This document shows, piece after piece, positions 44,928 to 53,598 of a stretch of 64,000 nt of DNA (positions are counted from its first letter, which is position 1; the number at the start of each line of letters is the position of its first letter). Where the stretch lies: assembly GCF_000455345.1 (NCBI RefSeq), contig NZ_HG315690.1, positions 2,121,360 to 2,185,359 of the forward strand, read 5' to 3'. This DNA is from Halopiger goleimassiliensis (lineage in GTDB: Archaea; Halobacteriota; Halobacteria; Halobacteriales; Natrialbaceae). The translations under genes and the position numbers were made by a program. The notes below the pieces were generated by a model. The model made no database searches, was not told the DNA's origin, and saw only the letters and a program-made list of their open reading frames with translations.

Positions 44928-45503
44928 GTGCCGGACGACCACTCAGCCTCGCGAACGATCGAACTGTGGGTGCGATCGTTCTCCCCGACGACGACGGGGC
45001 CGAGCCGACGACGTGCGCTCGAGCGAGCGACGCGCCTCGAGTCGAGCGAGCGCGTCGACGCCGTCGAGATCGACGTCTGGGGGTCGGAAGTCGAGTGCGG
45101 AACCCTGTCACCGTACGTCCCCCGGCTAGAACGGATCGAAAGTCGGCTCGAGACGTTCGAGAAGTGGGCCGCACGGACCGGACGCAGACTCGAGCCGTTC
45201 TTCCGTCGTCGGCGACTCGAGTCGACGATCACGGGCGAGCGTCGCGAGGTCTGGCAGCTACCGACGGTCGCGCTCGCCGAGTTCGACGGGGACCGACTCG
45301 TTCACGTCGCACCCTGTCGGGACGGCGACCGAACGATCGACGTCTTCGATCGACTCGAGGCGCTCGCGGACGACGGGTCGGACGGCTCGGTAGTACGGTA
45401 CGACGGCGACCGATGGGACGACGAGGTGATCTCCGAGACCGAGACGGACCAGCGCGCGGCCGATCACACGCACCGCGTCGGGCCGTCGTCCGGACCGAAC
45501 TGA
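44928..45503 (+). CDS. Haloarchaeal conserved protein of unknown function
   Basis: This 191-residue protein starts at GTG 44928. A TATA box (TTTTATAC, about 44888-44895) would give a leader of about 10 nt. RTIELWVRSFSPTTTGPS opens a strand-turn domain, followed by an amphipathic helix (LERIESRLETFEKWAARTGR) and WQLPTVALAEFDGDRLVHVAP. This resembles a family seen near HTH proteins in haloarchaea, which I cannot name with certainty. No membrane segment, cysteine cluster or catalytic motif is visible. The C-terminal 40 residues are polar and probably disordered. Confidence 0.75.
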   Translation: MPDDHSASRTIELWVRSFSPTTTGPSRRRALERATRLESSERVDAVEIDVWGSEVECGTLSPYVPRLERIESRLETFEKWAARTGRRLEPFFRRRRLESTITGERREVWQLPTVALAEFDGDRLVHVAPCRDGDRTIDVFDRLEALADDGSDGSVVRYDGDRWDDEVISETETDQRAADHTHRVGPSSGPN

Positions 45504-45555
45504 CGCAGTGTCACACGGTCCAGTATTCCCCCTTCAACCGGATCGGCGGACACCC

Positions 45556-45562
45556 TTTATGG
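45556..45562 (+). promoter_or_regulatory. TATA box of the zinc-ribbon gene
   Basis: TTTATGG is centred 27 nt upstream of the ATG at 45586. It includes an in-frame upstream ATG at 45559, which therefore cannot be the start. Confidence 0.5.
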
Positions 45563-45585
45563 TACTCAATGACGTACCATCAGGT

Positions 45586-45747
45586 ATGGCCAGAGACCCA
45601 GCCACAGCCCACGAGTCGCGGTGTCGCAACTGCGGGTTTGAAGCGCCGGGCGGCGACGCGGAGTGGACCCGCATCGAGGTCCCGAAACTGGGACGCATGA
45701 CCCAGTGTCCGAACTGCGAGAGTACGGACGTGATCACGCGTCGGTGA
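45586..45747 (+). CDS. Small zinc-ribbon protein
   Basis: This 53-residue protein is predicted from the ATG at 45586, exactly one TATA spacing from 45556-45562. CRNCGFEAPGG and CPNCES are the two C-x-x-C knuckles of a zinc ribbon, separated by about 27 residues with WTRIEVPKLGRMTQ. It is the type of very small haloarchaeal zinc protein with unproven roles. It is downstream of the conserved protein on the same strand with its own promoter. A longer start upstream would overlap the TATA box. Confidence 0.8.
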   Translation: MARDPATAHESRCRNCGFEAPGGDAEWTRIEVPKLGRMTQCPNCESTDVITRR

Positions 45748-45870
45748 GTGGCCGCCTCGCCGGCGGGTAGCGAGTCCCCGTCGTCTACTCGAGGAACCGT
45801 CGCCCATCCGACGGGCGGGGCGGCGCTCGACGCGGACAGACTCTTGGTGCCGACGCTCTTACGTGCGGGT

Positions 45871-46293
45871 ATGACACAACAGCCTGACGAGGAGAACACG
45901 GCCCCGAAGGACCTCCCCAGTTCCGAGGACGAGTGGCGCGAGCGACTCGACGACGAGGAGTACCAGATTCTCCGGGAGGCCGGCACCGAACCGCCGTTCA
46001 GTGGCGAATACGTCGATCACGACGAGGACGGCAACTACTGCTGTGCGGGCTGTGGGGCCGTCCTGTTCGACGCCGACACGAAGTTCGAATCCGGCTGTGG
46101 GTGGCCCAGTTTCTACGACGTCGACGACGACCGCATCGAAACGCGACTGGACACGAGCCACGGGATGCGCCGCACCGAGGTCGTCTGTGGTACCTGCGGC
46201 GGCCACCTCGGACACGTCTTCGACGACGGCCCCGAACCCACCGGGAAACGCTACTGCATCAATAGCGTCGCCCTCGAGTTCGACGACGAGTAG
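45871..46293 (+). CDS. msrB: Peptide-methionine (R)-S-oxide reductase
   Basis: This 140-residue MsrB starts at ATG 45871. EYQILREAGTEPPFSGEYVD opens the fold. CAGCGAVLFD and VCGTCGGHLGHVFDDGP supply the four zinc-binding cysteines and the conserved HLGHVF. GKRYCINSVALEF holds the catalytic Cys. It reduces the R-epimer of oxidised methionine in proteins with thioredoxin as electron donor. A longer upstream reading frame has no protein-like sequence. Monocistronic. Confidence 0.95.
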   Translation: MTQQPDEENTAPKDLPSSEDEWRERLDDEEYQILREAGTEPPFSGEYVDHDEDGNYCCAGCGAVLFDADTKFESGCGWPSFYDVDDDRIETRLDTSHGMRRTEVVCGTCGGHLGHVFDDGPEPTGKRYCINSVALEFDDE

Positions 46294-46751
46294 TCGTCGT
46301 TCGTTCGGCAAGCCGAGTGTATCTGGATTGTCTCTCCGGCCGTCGACGAACGATACGTAGAGAGTATGTAGTTATCGCTCTACCTGAGATCAATCGTCGT
46401 ACGGTGGCGCGCGCTGTCGGTCAGCCGAGCGAAGCGAGGTGTGACTGGAAGGAACACCTCGAAATGCGAATAGCGAGGGACGCGAAGCGTCCCTCGAACC
46501 ATGCGAGCGGGCCGTAGGCCCGCGAGCAGACGGGGAACGAAGTGACCCGTGAGCGACTGTGAGGCTGACCGACGAAGCCGTGCGAGGGATGAGCGGAGTG
46601 TAACGGAGCGAATCGGTTGGGGGAGGGCGTGGCTACTCCTCGAGTCCACGATAGCAGGACGCTTCGTTTCACTGTCTTCCCCACTCGAGAACGATTCGAC
46701 GACTCGCCGCGAACGGAAAGAACGACGGGGAAGCCGCCCCCAATAGCAGGC
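46294..46751. other. Intergenic region with a structured repeat element
   Basis: This 458-bp gap between msrB and the aminotransferase gene contains the multi-hairpin element described at 46416-46573. The downstream part (46574-46750) has related GC-rich motifs (GCGGAGTG, GGAGCGAA). Open frames here are shadows of the repeat, not genes. Confidence 0.5.
46416..46573. repeat. Structured multi-hairpin element (closing stem plus four hairpins)
   Basis: GTCGGTCAGCC (46416-46426) is perfectly complementary to GGCTGACCGAC (46563-46573), an 11-bp closing stem. Inside lie a 7-bp stem at 46436-46460, a perfect 10-bp stem with GAA loop at 46474-46496, a 7-bp stem with GTA loop at 46507-46523 and a weaker 5-bp stem at 46530-46550. 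This is either a palindromic repeat element of haloarchaeal genomes or a structured RNA. Confidence 0.65.
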
Positions 46752-47852
46752 ATGGAGTACGAGACGCCGCTGTTCTTCCGCGTGATGCAGTACGCGGCCG
46801 ACGCTGACCGCGACGTGATCGACATGGTCAGCGGCAACCCCGACTGGGAGCCCCCGAGCGCGCTCCGCGAGGGCCTCCGGGAGTACGCCGACCTCGAGCC
46901 GGACGCGTTCCAGTATCCCGCCAGCGAGGGACTGGCGGACCTCCGCGAGGAGATCGCCGCCCGCCGGGGCGTCGACGCCGAGCAGGTCGTCGTCACCAAC
47001 GGCGCGGGCGAGGCGAACTACCTCGCGATGGCCCGTGCGTTAGAGCGCGACCGCGGCGACGAGATCCTGCTGACCGATCCCGTCTACCCGTACTATCCGG
47101 GGAAGACGGCCATGCTCGGCGGCCGCCAAACGTACGTCTCCGCCCGGGAGAACGGCCAACTCGAGCCCGGGGTGGTCCGGGAGGCCGCGAGCGAAGAGAC
47201 GGGGGCGATCCTGATCAACACGCCGAACAACCCGACCGGCGCGGTCTATCCGGAGGAAACGATGCGGGAACTCGTCGCCATCGCCGAGGACAACGACGCC
47301 GTCCTGATCAGCGACGAGGTCTACGACCACTTCGACCTCTCGGGGCAGTTCGCCAGCGCGCTCGGCGTCGACTCCGACCACCGGATCGTCACCAACGCCT
47401 TCTCGAAGTCGATGGCGATCACGGGCGTCCGCGTCGGCTACGCCGTCTTCCCCGAGACGCTGGTCGAAAACGCCAAGAGCCGCCACATGCTGGTCAACGT
47501 CGCGACGACCAGGCCCGGCCAGTACGCCGTCCTCCAGGCGTTGCGCGAGACCGACCCCGACTACTACGAACGCAACCGCGACCTGCTCCGCGAGCGCGTC
47601 GATACCTTCACGAACGCGCTCGAGGCCGCCGGCGCGGAGTACACCACGCCGCAGGGCTCGTTCTACGTGATGGCCCGCTTCGAGGGCCTGTCGGGCACGC
47701 TCGAGAACACGTTCGAACTGATCGACGAGGCCGGCGTCGCGGGGATGCCCGGCGAAACGTTCGGCGAGTCGCGGCGCGACTGGTTCCGGTTCGCGCTGGT
47801 CACGCCCCGCGTCGAGGAGGCCGCCGAGCGACTTGCGGCGTACTTCGAGTGA
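46752..47852 (+). CDS. PLP-dependent aminotransferase, class I/II
   Basis: This 366-residue enzyme starts at ATG 46752 (MEYETPLFFRVMQYAADADR). INTPNNPTGAVYP and LISDEVYDHFDLSG are the fold-type I motifs (PNNPTG loop and the Asp of the pyridine ring). TNAFSKSMAITGVRVGYAVF holds the Schiff-base Lys. The family transfers amino groups between amino and keto acids; specificity (aromatic, aspartate, alanine) is not readable. A short downstream spacer leads to a small conserved protein gene. Confidence 0.93.
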   Translation: MEYETPLFFRVMQYAADADRDVIDMVSGNPDWEPPSALREGLREYADLEPDAFQYPASEGLADLREEIAARRGVDAEQVVVTNGAGEANYLAMARALERDRGDEILLTDPVYPYYPGKTAMLGGRQTYVSARENGQLEPGVVREAASEETGAILINTPNNPTGAVYPEETMRELVAIAEDNDAVLISDEVYDHFDLSGQFASALGVDSDHRIVTNAFSKSMAITGVRVGYAVFPETLVENAKSRHMLVNVATTRPGQYAVLQALRETDPDYYERNRDLLRERVDTFTNALEAAGAEYTTPQGSFYVMARFEGLSGTLENTFELIDEAGVAGMPGETFGESRRDWFRFALVTPRVEEAAERLAAYFE

Positions 47853-47935
47853 CCGGCGTCGGGGACCCGGCCGTCAAAAGCACCCGTCACCTGACGCGTC
47901 CGCCGTTATCCCCGTGGCCCTCTACTCCTCCGACG

Positions 47936-48190
47936 ATGACCGAACTCACCATCCCGCCCGAGGCCGACGAACAGCGCGCCGCCGAACTGATCTCGGATCA
48001 CGTCGACGTGGGGGACGACGTCGAGGTACGAGAGGCCGAACGGACCGGCAGCGACGACCACGCCGTGACGGGCGAGGTGACCGACGTCTCCCCCGGCTAC
48101 CTCGAGCTCGACGGCGAACCCCTAGACGGCAAGAGCGTCCGCTACGACGAGATCGAGACGCTGACGTTGCTCGATACGAACCACCCGTAA
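47936..48190 (+). CDS. Small acidic conserved protein
   Basis: This 84-residue protein starts at ATG 47936, within a short spacer after the aminotransferase. It is strongly acidic. The sequence runs EADEQRAAELISDHVDVGDD, TGEVTDVSPGYLELDGEPL and VRYDEIETLTLLD. It looks like a small beta-barrel or SH3-like fold (V-x-G-x-V-x-x-V-S-x-G-Y), similar in pattern to haloarchaeal proteins of unknown function. No name or reaction can be given. Confidence 0.75.
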   Translation: MTELTIPPEADEQRAAELISDHVDVGDDVEVREAERTGSDDHAVTGEVTDVSPGYLELDGEPLDGKSVRYDEIETLTLLDTNHP

Positions 48191-48266
48191 ATCGAGCGTT
48201 TCCCGCCGCTAGTTCCCATCATCGTCCTCCAGAACGAACTTGCGGTTCCGTACTCGAGACATACTC

Positions 48267-48948
48267 GATTCAATCCCACAAGGGTTCGTCTGAAACGCGA
48301 CGATCCGTAGCTTCGCCTCGGGGGACAGCAGCCGCTTCAACCCCACAAGGGTTCGTCTGAAACCGGTTGACGATCTGGATGTCCGCGGACCTGAAAACGC
48401 TTCAACCCCACAAGGGTTCGTCTGAAACGATCGTCCCGAGCCTCATCCGCGGGCACCGTCCCCGGCTTCAACCCCACAAGGGTTCGTCTGAAACTTCCCG
48501 ACGCGTTGCTCGAGAACTCGTCGCCGATGCTTCAACCCCACAAGGGTTCGTCTGAAACTCTGCCGCCTCCCGATCACCGACCAGACCCGGATGGGCTTCA
48601 ACCCCACAAGGGTTCGTCTGAAACGAGTCGTCAAACACCCGGTATGGAGACTCTCCACCGAGCTTCAACCCCACAAGGGTTCGTCTGAAACAGGGGTTCA
48701 TGGCCGGTGAGACGGCCACCACGGTCGCTTCAACCCCACAAGGGTTCGTCTGAAACTGCTGTTGTGATTGACTCATGAGTGTGGCTTGGAGCTTCAACCC
48801 CACAAGGGTTCGTCTGAAACCGTCTGGGTCAAAGCAATTGGAGGGAGAGCATGCTTCAACCCCACAAGGGTTCGTCTGAAACAATCCCGCTGGCAACGTC
48901 CGGTCGGCCGCGGTAAACGCTTCAACCCCACAAGGGTTCGTCTGAAAC
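48267..48948 (-). CRISPR. CRISPR array, 11 repeats and 10 spacers, haloarchaeal type I-B repeat
   Basis: A 30-bp repeat (plus strand begins GCTTCAACCCCAC and ends TTCGTCTGAAAC) occurs at 48267, 48334, 48399, 48465, 48529, 48595, 48662, 48727, 48791, 48853 and 48919. The ten spacers are 32-37 bp. The reverse complement is the usual haloarchaeal orientation with a 3' tail GTTGAAGC that forms the crRNA 5' handle. The first repeat on the plus strand (48267-48296) differs at two positions close to its outer end. Decay at that terminus marks the trailer, so the leader is at 48949-49142 and transcription is leftward. No cas genes occur in the window. Confidence 0.97.
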
Positions 48949-49142
48949 CATGCCGGATATCCGGCGCTGAGCGTCCATAGGCATTACTCGCACATATCCA
49001 TTTCCGTCGACCGACAATACCCAGGAAACCCTGGGGGGTCGATGGAGCGAGGCCACGACCGATCGATGAACGCGACTGACGAATTACGTCGAATCTATTG
49101 CAATGCCGATCCGGACCCGTCGAAATCGGCCTCAGTCCGCGC
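48949..49142 (-). promoter_or_regulatory. Probable CRISPR leader region
   Basis: This is the stretch between the intact end of the array and the oxidoreductase gene, on the leader side as inferred from repeat decay at the other end. I see no coding sequence in it. An exact TATA box cannot be assigned with confidence. Confidence 0.45.
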
Positions 49143-50300
49143 TTACTCGAGGGTCACCCACTCGCCGCGCTCGTCGCTCTCCTCGATGGCGGCGAGGACC
49201 CGCTGGGCCGCCAGCCCGTCCTCGAAACTGGGCGCGAACCCCCCGTCGTCGGCGGTTTCACTGCCTCCGGTTCGAGACGCCTCGCTCGCCACCGTCGAGA
49301 GGAACTCGTAGTTCTCGTGGACGAAGGTGTGCTCCCAGCCCAGCACGTGGCCCGGGGGCCACCAGTGGTCGACGTAGGGATCGTCCTCGTCGGTGACCAG
49401 GATCGTCTCGTAGCCCCGATCACCCTCCCGGTGGACCTCGAGTTCGTTCAGCCGCTCGAGTGAGAACCGCAGGCTCCCCGTCGAGCCGTGGATCTCGATG
49501 GTGTGGTCGTTCTTGTGGCCGGTCGCGTACCGCGAGGCCTCGAGGGTCCCCATCGCGCCGTTTTCGAACGCGACCTGCGCGGAGTAGGCGTCGTCGACGG
49601 TGACGGGTCGCGTCTCTCCACGCTTTCCTTCGACCGGTCGTTCGTCGACGAACGTCTGCAGATGCCCGCTCACCCGCTCCATCTCACCGGCGAGGTCGTC
49701 GTCGCCGACCAGGAACCGGAGGAGGTCGACCGTGTGAGCGCCGAGGTCGCCGAGCGCGCCCGACCCGGCCATCTCCTCGTCGAGTCGCCACGCCCACGGT
49801 GCCTCGGGGTCGACCAGCCAGTCCTGGAGGTAGCGTCCGCGGACGTGGCGGATCTCGCCGAGTTCGCCGTCCTCGAGCAGGCCCTTCGCATACCGGATGG
49901 CGGGGACGAACCGGTAGTTGAACGCACAGCCATTGGGCACGCCGGCCTCGCGGGCTGCCGCGGCCATCCGTTCGGCCTCGGCGAGCGTCGGCGCGAGCGG
50001 CTTCTCGCAGAAGACCGGCGTGCCGGCCTCGAGCGCGGCGATGGAGGGTTCGGGGTGGACGTGGTTCGGCCCGAGGTTGTAGAAGACATCGACCTCGTCG
50101 ACGACCTCGGCCCAGTCGGTCGCGGTCGACTCGAAGCCCAACTGGTCGGCCGCCTCGGCGAGGGCGTCCTCGTCGCGGCCGACGAGGACGCTGCGTTCGA
50201 CGTCCGGTGCGTCCGGGAAGAACATCGGGAGCCGGGAGAGCGCGTTCGCGTGGGCCTTTCCCATGAACCGATAGCCGAGAATACCGACCTGGAGCGTCAT
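49143..50300 (-). CDS. Gfo/Idh/MocA-family oxidoreductase
   Basis: This 385-residue enzyme has the NAD-binding Rossmann start VGILGYRFMGKAHANAL and the substrate-domain hallmark VFCEKPLAPTLAEAERM (the E-K-P motif). NYRFVPAIRYAKGLLEDGEL and DLGAHTVDLLRFLVGD (catalytic Asp and His helix) follow. Members oxidise sugars such as inositol, glucose or deoxy-sugars with NAD(P). It is the most distal gene of a leftward set with the sugar isomerase and BMP-type ABC transporter, with its own TATA-like sequence before the ATG. The substrate is presumably the sugar imported or released upstream. Confidence 0.92.
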   Translation of the reverse strand: MTLQVGILGYRFMGKAHANALSRLPMFFPDAPDVERSVLVGRDEDALAEAADQLGFESTATDWAEVVDEVDVFYNLGPNHVHPEPSIAALEAGTPVFCEKPLAPTLAEAERMAAAAREAGVPNGCAFNYRFVPAIRYAKGLLEDGELGEIRHVRGRYLQDWLVDPEAPWAWRLDEEMAGSGALGDLGAHTVDLLRFLVGDDDLAGEMERVSGHLQTFVDERPVEGKRGETRPVTVDDAYSAQVAFENGAMGTLEASRYATGHKNDHTIEIHGSTGSLRFSLERLNELEVHREGDRGYETILVTDEDDPYVDHWWPPGHVLGWEHTFVHENYEFLSTVASEASRTGGSETADDGGFAPSFEDGLAAQRVLAAIEESDERGEWVTLE

Positions 50301-50393
50301 GGGGATATCTTTACAATACGCGTAGTTAGAGGTTTCCTCTTCGAGGATCAGAGTGGACCGAACCGTCTGCCGGAAGCGTCGGTTCCCGCGGAA

Positions 50394-51362
50394 CTACTCC
50401 GCCCAGTAGGCCTCGCCGGGTTCGGTCGTGAACACCGCCCGGTGCAGCAGTTCGATGGCCTTCTCGAGTCCCTCCCGGCCGCTGGTCAGCGAGTCCTCGT
50501 GCTCGATGCTCAACGCGCCGTCGTAGCCGACCAACCGGAGCGTCGAGACGACGTCCTTCCAGTGGGCCTCGTCGTGGCCGTAGCCGACGGATCGGAAGAG
50601 CCACGACCGGTTCGGTTCGTCGTCGTAGGCGGTCGTATCGAGGACGCCCTTCTCGCGGGCCTGCTCCTCGTAGACGCGCGTGTCCTTGGCGTGGACGTGG
50701 TGGATGGCGTCGCGCTCGCCCAGGTACCGGATCGCGTCCGTGATCGAGATGCCCTGCCAGTAGAGGTGCGAGGGATCGAAGTTCGCCCCGACGCGCTCGT
50801 TGGTCTCCTCGCGGAGCCGAGCCATGCCGTGGGGCTCGTAGACGAGCATGTTCGGGTGCATCTCGATCGCGATGTCGACACCGTGGTCGTCGGCGAACGC
50901 GGCGAGATCCGACCAGTACTCCGTGGCGACCTCCCACTGGTACTCGTGGGCCTCGGCGTGTTCGGGTGGCCACGGCGCGGTGATCCAGTTGGGCACCTCG
51001 TCTTCGGGTCCGCCCGCGGGGAGCCCGGAGAAGCAGGTCACCGTGTTCACCTCGAGCTGGCTCGCCAGGCGGATCGCCTCCCGCAGTTCCGTATCGGCCT
51101 CGTCGGCGCGTTTCTCGTCGGGGTGCAGCGGGTTGTTGTGGGTCGCGAGGGCGCTGATCTCCATCCCGTACTCGTCGAGGGTTTCGGCGAGTTCGGCCTG
51201 GGCGTCCTCGTCGTCCAGGTACTCCGCCCGAGGGAGATGATCCTGCCCCGGATAGCCGCCGACGCCGGGCTCGATCGTCGCAACGTCCCGTTCGGAGAGG
51301 TACGCGAGAGCCCCCTCGAGCGATTCGTCGGCCAGCGGTGGCGTGTGAACTCCGACGTGCAT
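50394..51362 (-). CDS. Sugar phosphate isomerase/epimerase-like TIM barrel protein
   Basis: This 322-residue protein starts at ATG 51362 (MHVGVHTPPLADESLEGAL). It is a xylose-isomerase-like (AP endonuclease 2) TIM barrel. EPGVGGYPGQ, ALATHNNPLHP, IAIEMHPNMLVYEP, ANFDPSHLYWQG and HVHAKDTRVYEE are the barrel strands with metal-binding Glu, His and Asp. The C-terminal half has YDGALSIEHEDS. Many family members isomerise or epimerise keto-sugars. It is between the ABC operon and the Gfo/Idh enzyme on the same strand. A longer frame to 51512 adds non-conserved residues. Confidence 0.9.
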   Translation of the reverse strand: MHVGVHTPPLADESLEGALAYLSERDVATIEPGVGGYPGQDHLPRAEYLDDEDAQAELAETLDEYGMEISALATHNNPLHPDEKRADEADTELREAIRLASQLEVNTVTCFSGLPAGGPEDEVPNWITAPWPPEHAEAHEYQWEVATEYWSDLAAFADDHGVDIAIEMHPNMLVYEPHGMARLREETNERVGANFDPSHLYWQGISITDAIRYLGERDAIHHVHAKDTRVYEEQAREKGVLDTTAYDDEPNRSWLFRSVGYGHDEAHWKDVVSTLRLVGYDGALSIEHEDSLTSGREGLEKAIELLHRAVFTTEPGEAYWAE

Positions 51363-51454
51363 ACGCGTCCGTACCACCGCGACCGGTAAATCGATTACCA
51401 CTATTCGAAATAAGATTCTCCCTGGAGCCGCGTAAACGCCCTCGAAACGCGGTC

Positions 51455-52468
51455 TTACTCCTCGCTCTCGTAGGGCTCGCCGACCGAATCCGGCATCCGG
51501 GTCTTGCCCCACGCCGTGAGGACCACGATCACGGCGACGTACGGCAGGAGGTTGACGAGCCGGGCCGGGAGGTCGATCCCGACCGTCTGGAACTGGACGT
51601 TCAGCATGTCCAGCGCGCCGAACAGCAGGGCCGCCCCGGCGGCACCGATCGGGTTATAGTTGCCGAAGAGGTAGGCGACGATGCCGATCCAGCCGCGGCC
51701 GTCGACCATCGTCTCGCCGGTGCCGACGAAGTTGCCGGCGTGGGCGAGCAACACGGCCCCGCCGAGGCCGGCCATCGCGCCCGAGAAGATCACCGTCGCG
51801 TACCGAACGCGGTTGACGTCGACGCCGGCGGTATCGAGCGCCTCGGGGTTCTCGCCGGCGGCCTGGATCCAGTAGCCGTACCGGGTCCGATAGAGGAACG
51901 CCCACGACGCGAGGACGATCAGGATCGTCAGCAGGATCAGCGGCGACTGGCCGAACGCGAGCGAATCGATGCTCGCGAGTCCGGGACTGGAGCGGCTCCC
52001 CCAGATGATCGCCGCGGTAAACGGGGCGAATCCGAGCCCGAGGAACCAGACGGCCAGTCCGGCGACGATCTGATCGGCCTTGTACCGGATCAGTAAAACG
52101 GCAAAGATAGTCGTCAGTGCGACCGATATCAGGACCGACGCGACGAGCGCGGCCCAGACGTGTCCCTGCGTCGGTGCGGTCCCCCCGAGGGCGTACATCG
52201 TCGCCGCCGCCGAGAACGCCCCGAAGATCATGAATCCCTCGAGACCGATGTTGAAGACGCCGCTTTTCTCGGCGTAGAGGCCGCCGATGGCCGCGAGCGC
52301 GATCGGCGTCGCCATCTCGAGCGATCGCGAGAGGAATCCGAAGGTGAACACCCGATCGAGAGCGATCTCGTCGGTGAAGGTGACCGCGGCCCCGAACGCG
52401 ACTGCGACGAGGAGTACGAGTCCACCGAGGCGAACGCTCGTCCGGGACGTGTAGTCGGCGACGCTCAC
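51455..52468 (-). CDS. ABC transporter permease (BMP/nucleoside-type, second subunit)
   Basis: This 337-residue permease has eight or more hydrophobic helices. LEMATPIALAAIGGLYAEKS and GVFNIGLEGFMIFGAFSAA are the signature of the RbsC/NupQ-like branched-type permeases. WIQAAGENPEALDTAGVDVN and FSGAMAGLGGAVLLAHAGN are the loops and coupling-helix regions of this family. The start overlaps the upstream permease by 4 bp (52465-52468). It forms the membrane channel together with that permease. Confidence 0.93.
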   Translation of the reverse strand: MSVADYTSRTSVRLGGLVLLVAVAFGAAVTFTDEIALDRVFTFGFLSRSLEMATPIALAAIGGLYAEKSGVFNIGLEGFMIFGAFSAAATMYALGGTAPTQGHVWAALVASVLISVALTTIFAVLLIRYKADQIVAGLAVWFLGLGFAPFTAAIIWGSRSSPGLASIDSLAFGQSPLILLTILIVLASWAFLYRTRYGYWIQAAGENPEALDTAGVDVNRVRYATVIFSGAMAGLGGAVLLAHAGNFVGTGETMVDGRGWIGIVAYLFGNYNPIGAAGAALLFGALDMLNVQFQTVGIDLPARLVNLLPYVAVIVVLTAWGKTRMPDSVGEPYESEE

Positions 52469-53598
52469 CGCTGCTCACCCCCCAGTCCGGTCCGTTTCGC
52501 GAGCATCCGGAACAGTTCCGGAACGGCGACGAACAGGACGACCAGCCCGACGATCCCGTCGATCAACTGAACCGGGACATCGCTGTTGATCTGGATGTGC
52601 GAGCCGGCCGACTCGAGGCCGCCGAACAGCAACCCGGCGGGAACGACGCCGACGGGGTGGTTCGCCGCCAGCAGGCTGACCGCGATCGCGTCGAACCCGT
52701 AGTTCCCGACGCCCGAGGGGTCGGTGTAGTAGCCCTGGATCATGATCGCGAAGACGGCACCCGCGAGGCCGGCGACGACGCCGGAGAAGGTCATCGTCGA
52801 GACGATCATCCGTTTGGCGTCGACCCCCGAGTAGCGCGCGGCCGACTCCTGGTAGCCGCTGGTCACCATGTCGTAACCGAAACTGGTCCGGGAGATGACG
52901 AGGGAAACGGCGACGACGACCGCGACCGTCACGAGCAGGCCGACGATCGAGAGGTTCGGATCGTCGAACAGCGGCGAGGGGAGCGTGACGGTGTCGGGGA
53001 GTCGTTCCGTCCGGGTGGCCGTCGCCTCCGGGTCGCCGAACCGGCCGGCGACGAGCCAGCCGACGAACCCGATGGCGATGAAGTTGAGCATGATCGTCGT
53101 GATGATCTCGTTGGCACCGCCGTAGGCCTTCAAGACCCCTGGCAGTGCGGCGTAGAGTCCGCCGGCGACGACGGCCGCGAGCGTCCCGAGCAACAGTAAC
53201 GCGAGGCCGCCGAGCGCGTTCTCGGGGAAATATGGTGAGAGTTCGACGATCGCCACGACGGTCGTAAATCCGCCGACGACGAACTGTCCCTGAACGCCGA
53301 TGTTGAACACGCCGGCCCGGAACGCGACGGCGACGGCGACGCCTGTAAGCACGAACAACGTCGAGTACCGGAGCGTCCGAGCGATCGCCCGTCCGCTGCC
53401 GAACGAGCCGACGACGAGCTGGTTGGCGAACCGAAGCGGATTGTGGCCGGCAGCGGCGACGATCACGAGTCCGATGGCGAGCGCGAGTACCGTCGAGGCG
53501 AACGCGATCCCGATCCGCTCGAGCACCGTCGCCTCCAGGAGTTTCGCGGCGGCGGCGTCGAGCGCGCCGCGAGCGCGTCCCGGTCCGTCGTCCGTCAC
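52465..53598 (-). CDS. ABC transporter permease (BMP/nucleoside-type, first subunit)
   Basis: This 377-residue permease pairs with the one at 51455-52468. GVFNIGVQGQFVVGGFTTVV and PGVLKAYGGANEIITTIMLN are the NupP-type motifs (E-I-I-T-T-I-M-L-N is highly characteristic). SARYSGVDAKRMIVSTMTFS and FSGVVAGLAGAVFAIMIQGY are further helices. Starts overlap the ATPase gene by 4 bp (53595-53598), so the three transporter genes are translationally coupled. Confidence 0.93.
   Translation of the reverse strand: MTDDGPGRARGALDAAAAKLLEATVLERIGIAFASTVLALAIGLVIVAAAGHNPLRFANQLVVGSFGSGRAIARTLRYSTLFVLTGVAVAVAFRAGVFNIGVQGQFVVGGFTTVVAIVELSPYFPENALGGLALLLLGTLAAVVAGGLYAALPGVLKAYGGANEIITTIMLNFIAIGFVGWLVAGRFGDPEATATRTERLPDTVTLPSPLFDDPNLSIVGLLVTVAVVVAVSLVISRTSFGYDMVTSGYQESAARYSGVDAKRMIVSTMTFSGVVAGLAGAVFAIMIQGYYTDPSGVGNYGFDAIAVSLLAANHPVGVVPAGLLFGGLESAGSHIQINSDVPVQLIDGIVGLVVLFVAVPELFRMLAKRTGLGGEQR

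Noticed and set aside
46380-46649. Reading frame on the minus strand across the hairpin element
   Set aside because: It covers palindromes only, is rich in Arg/Ser with no conserved pattern, and is explained by the repeat.
48443-48896. Reading frames through the CRISPR array
   Set aside because: They only translate repeats and spacers.
47936-49142. cas genes next to the CRISPR array
   Set aside because: The neighbouring genes are a small acidic protein and a Gfo/Idh enzyme. No Cas1-Cas8 signature is seen anywhere in the window.
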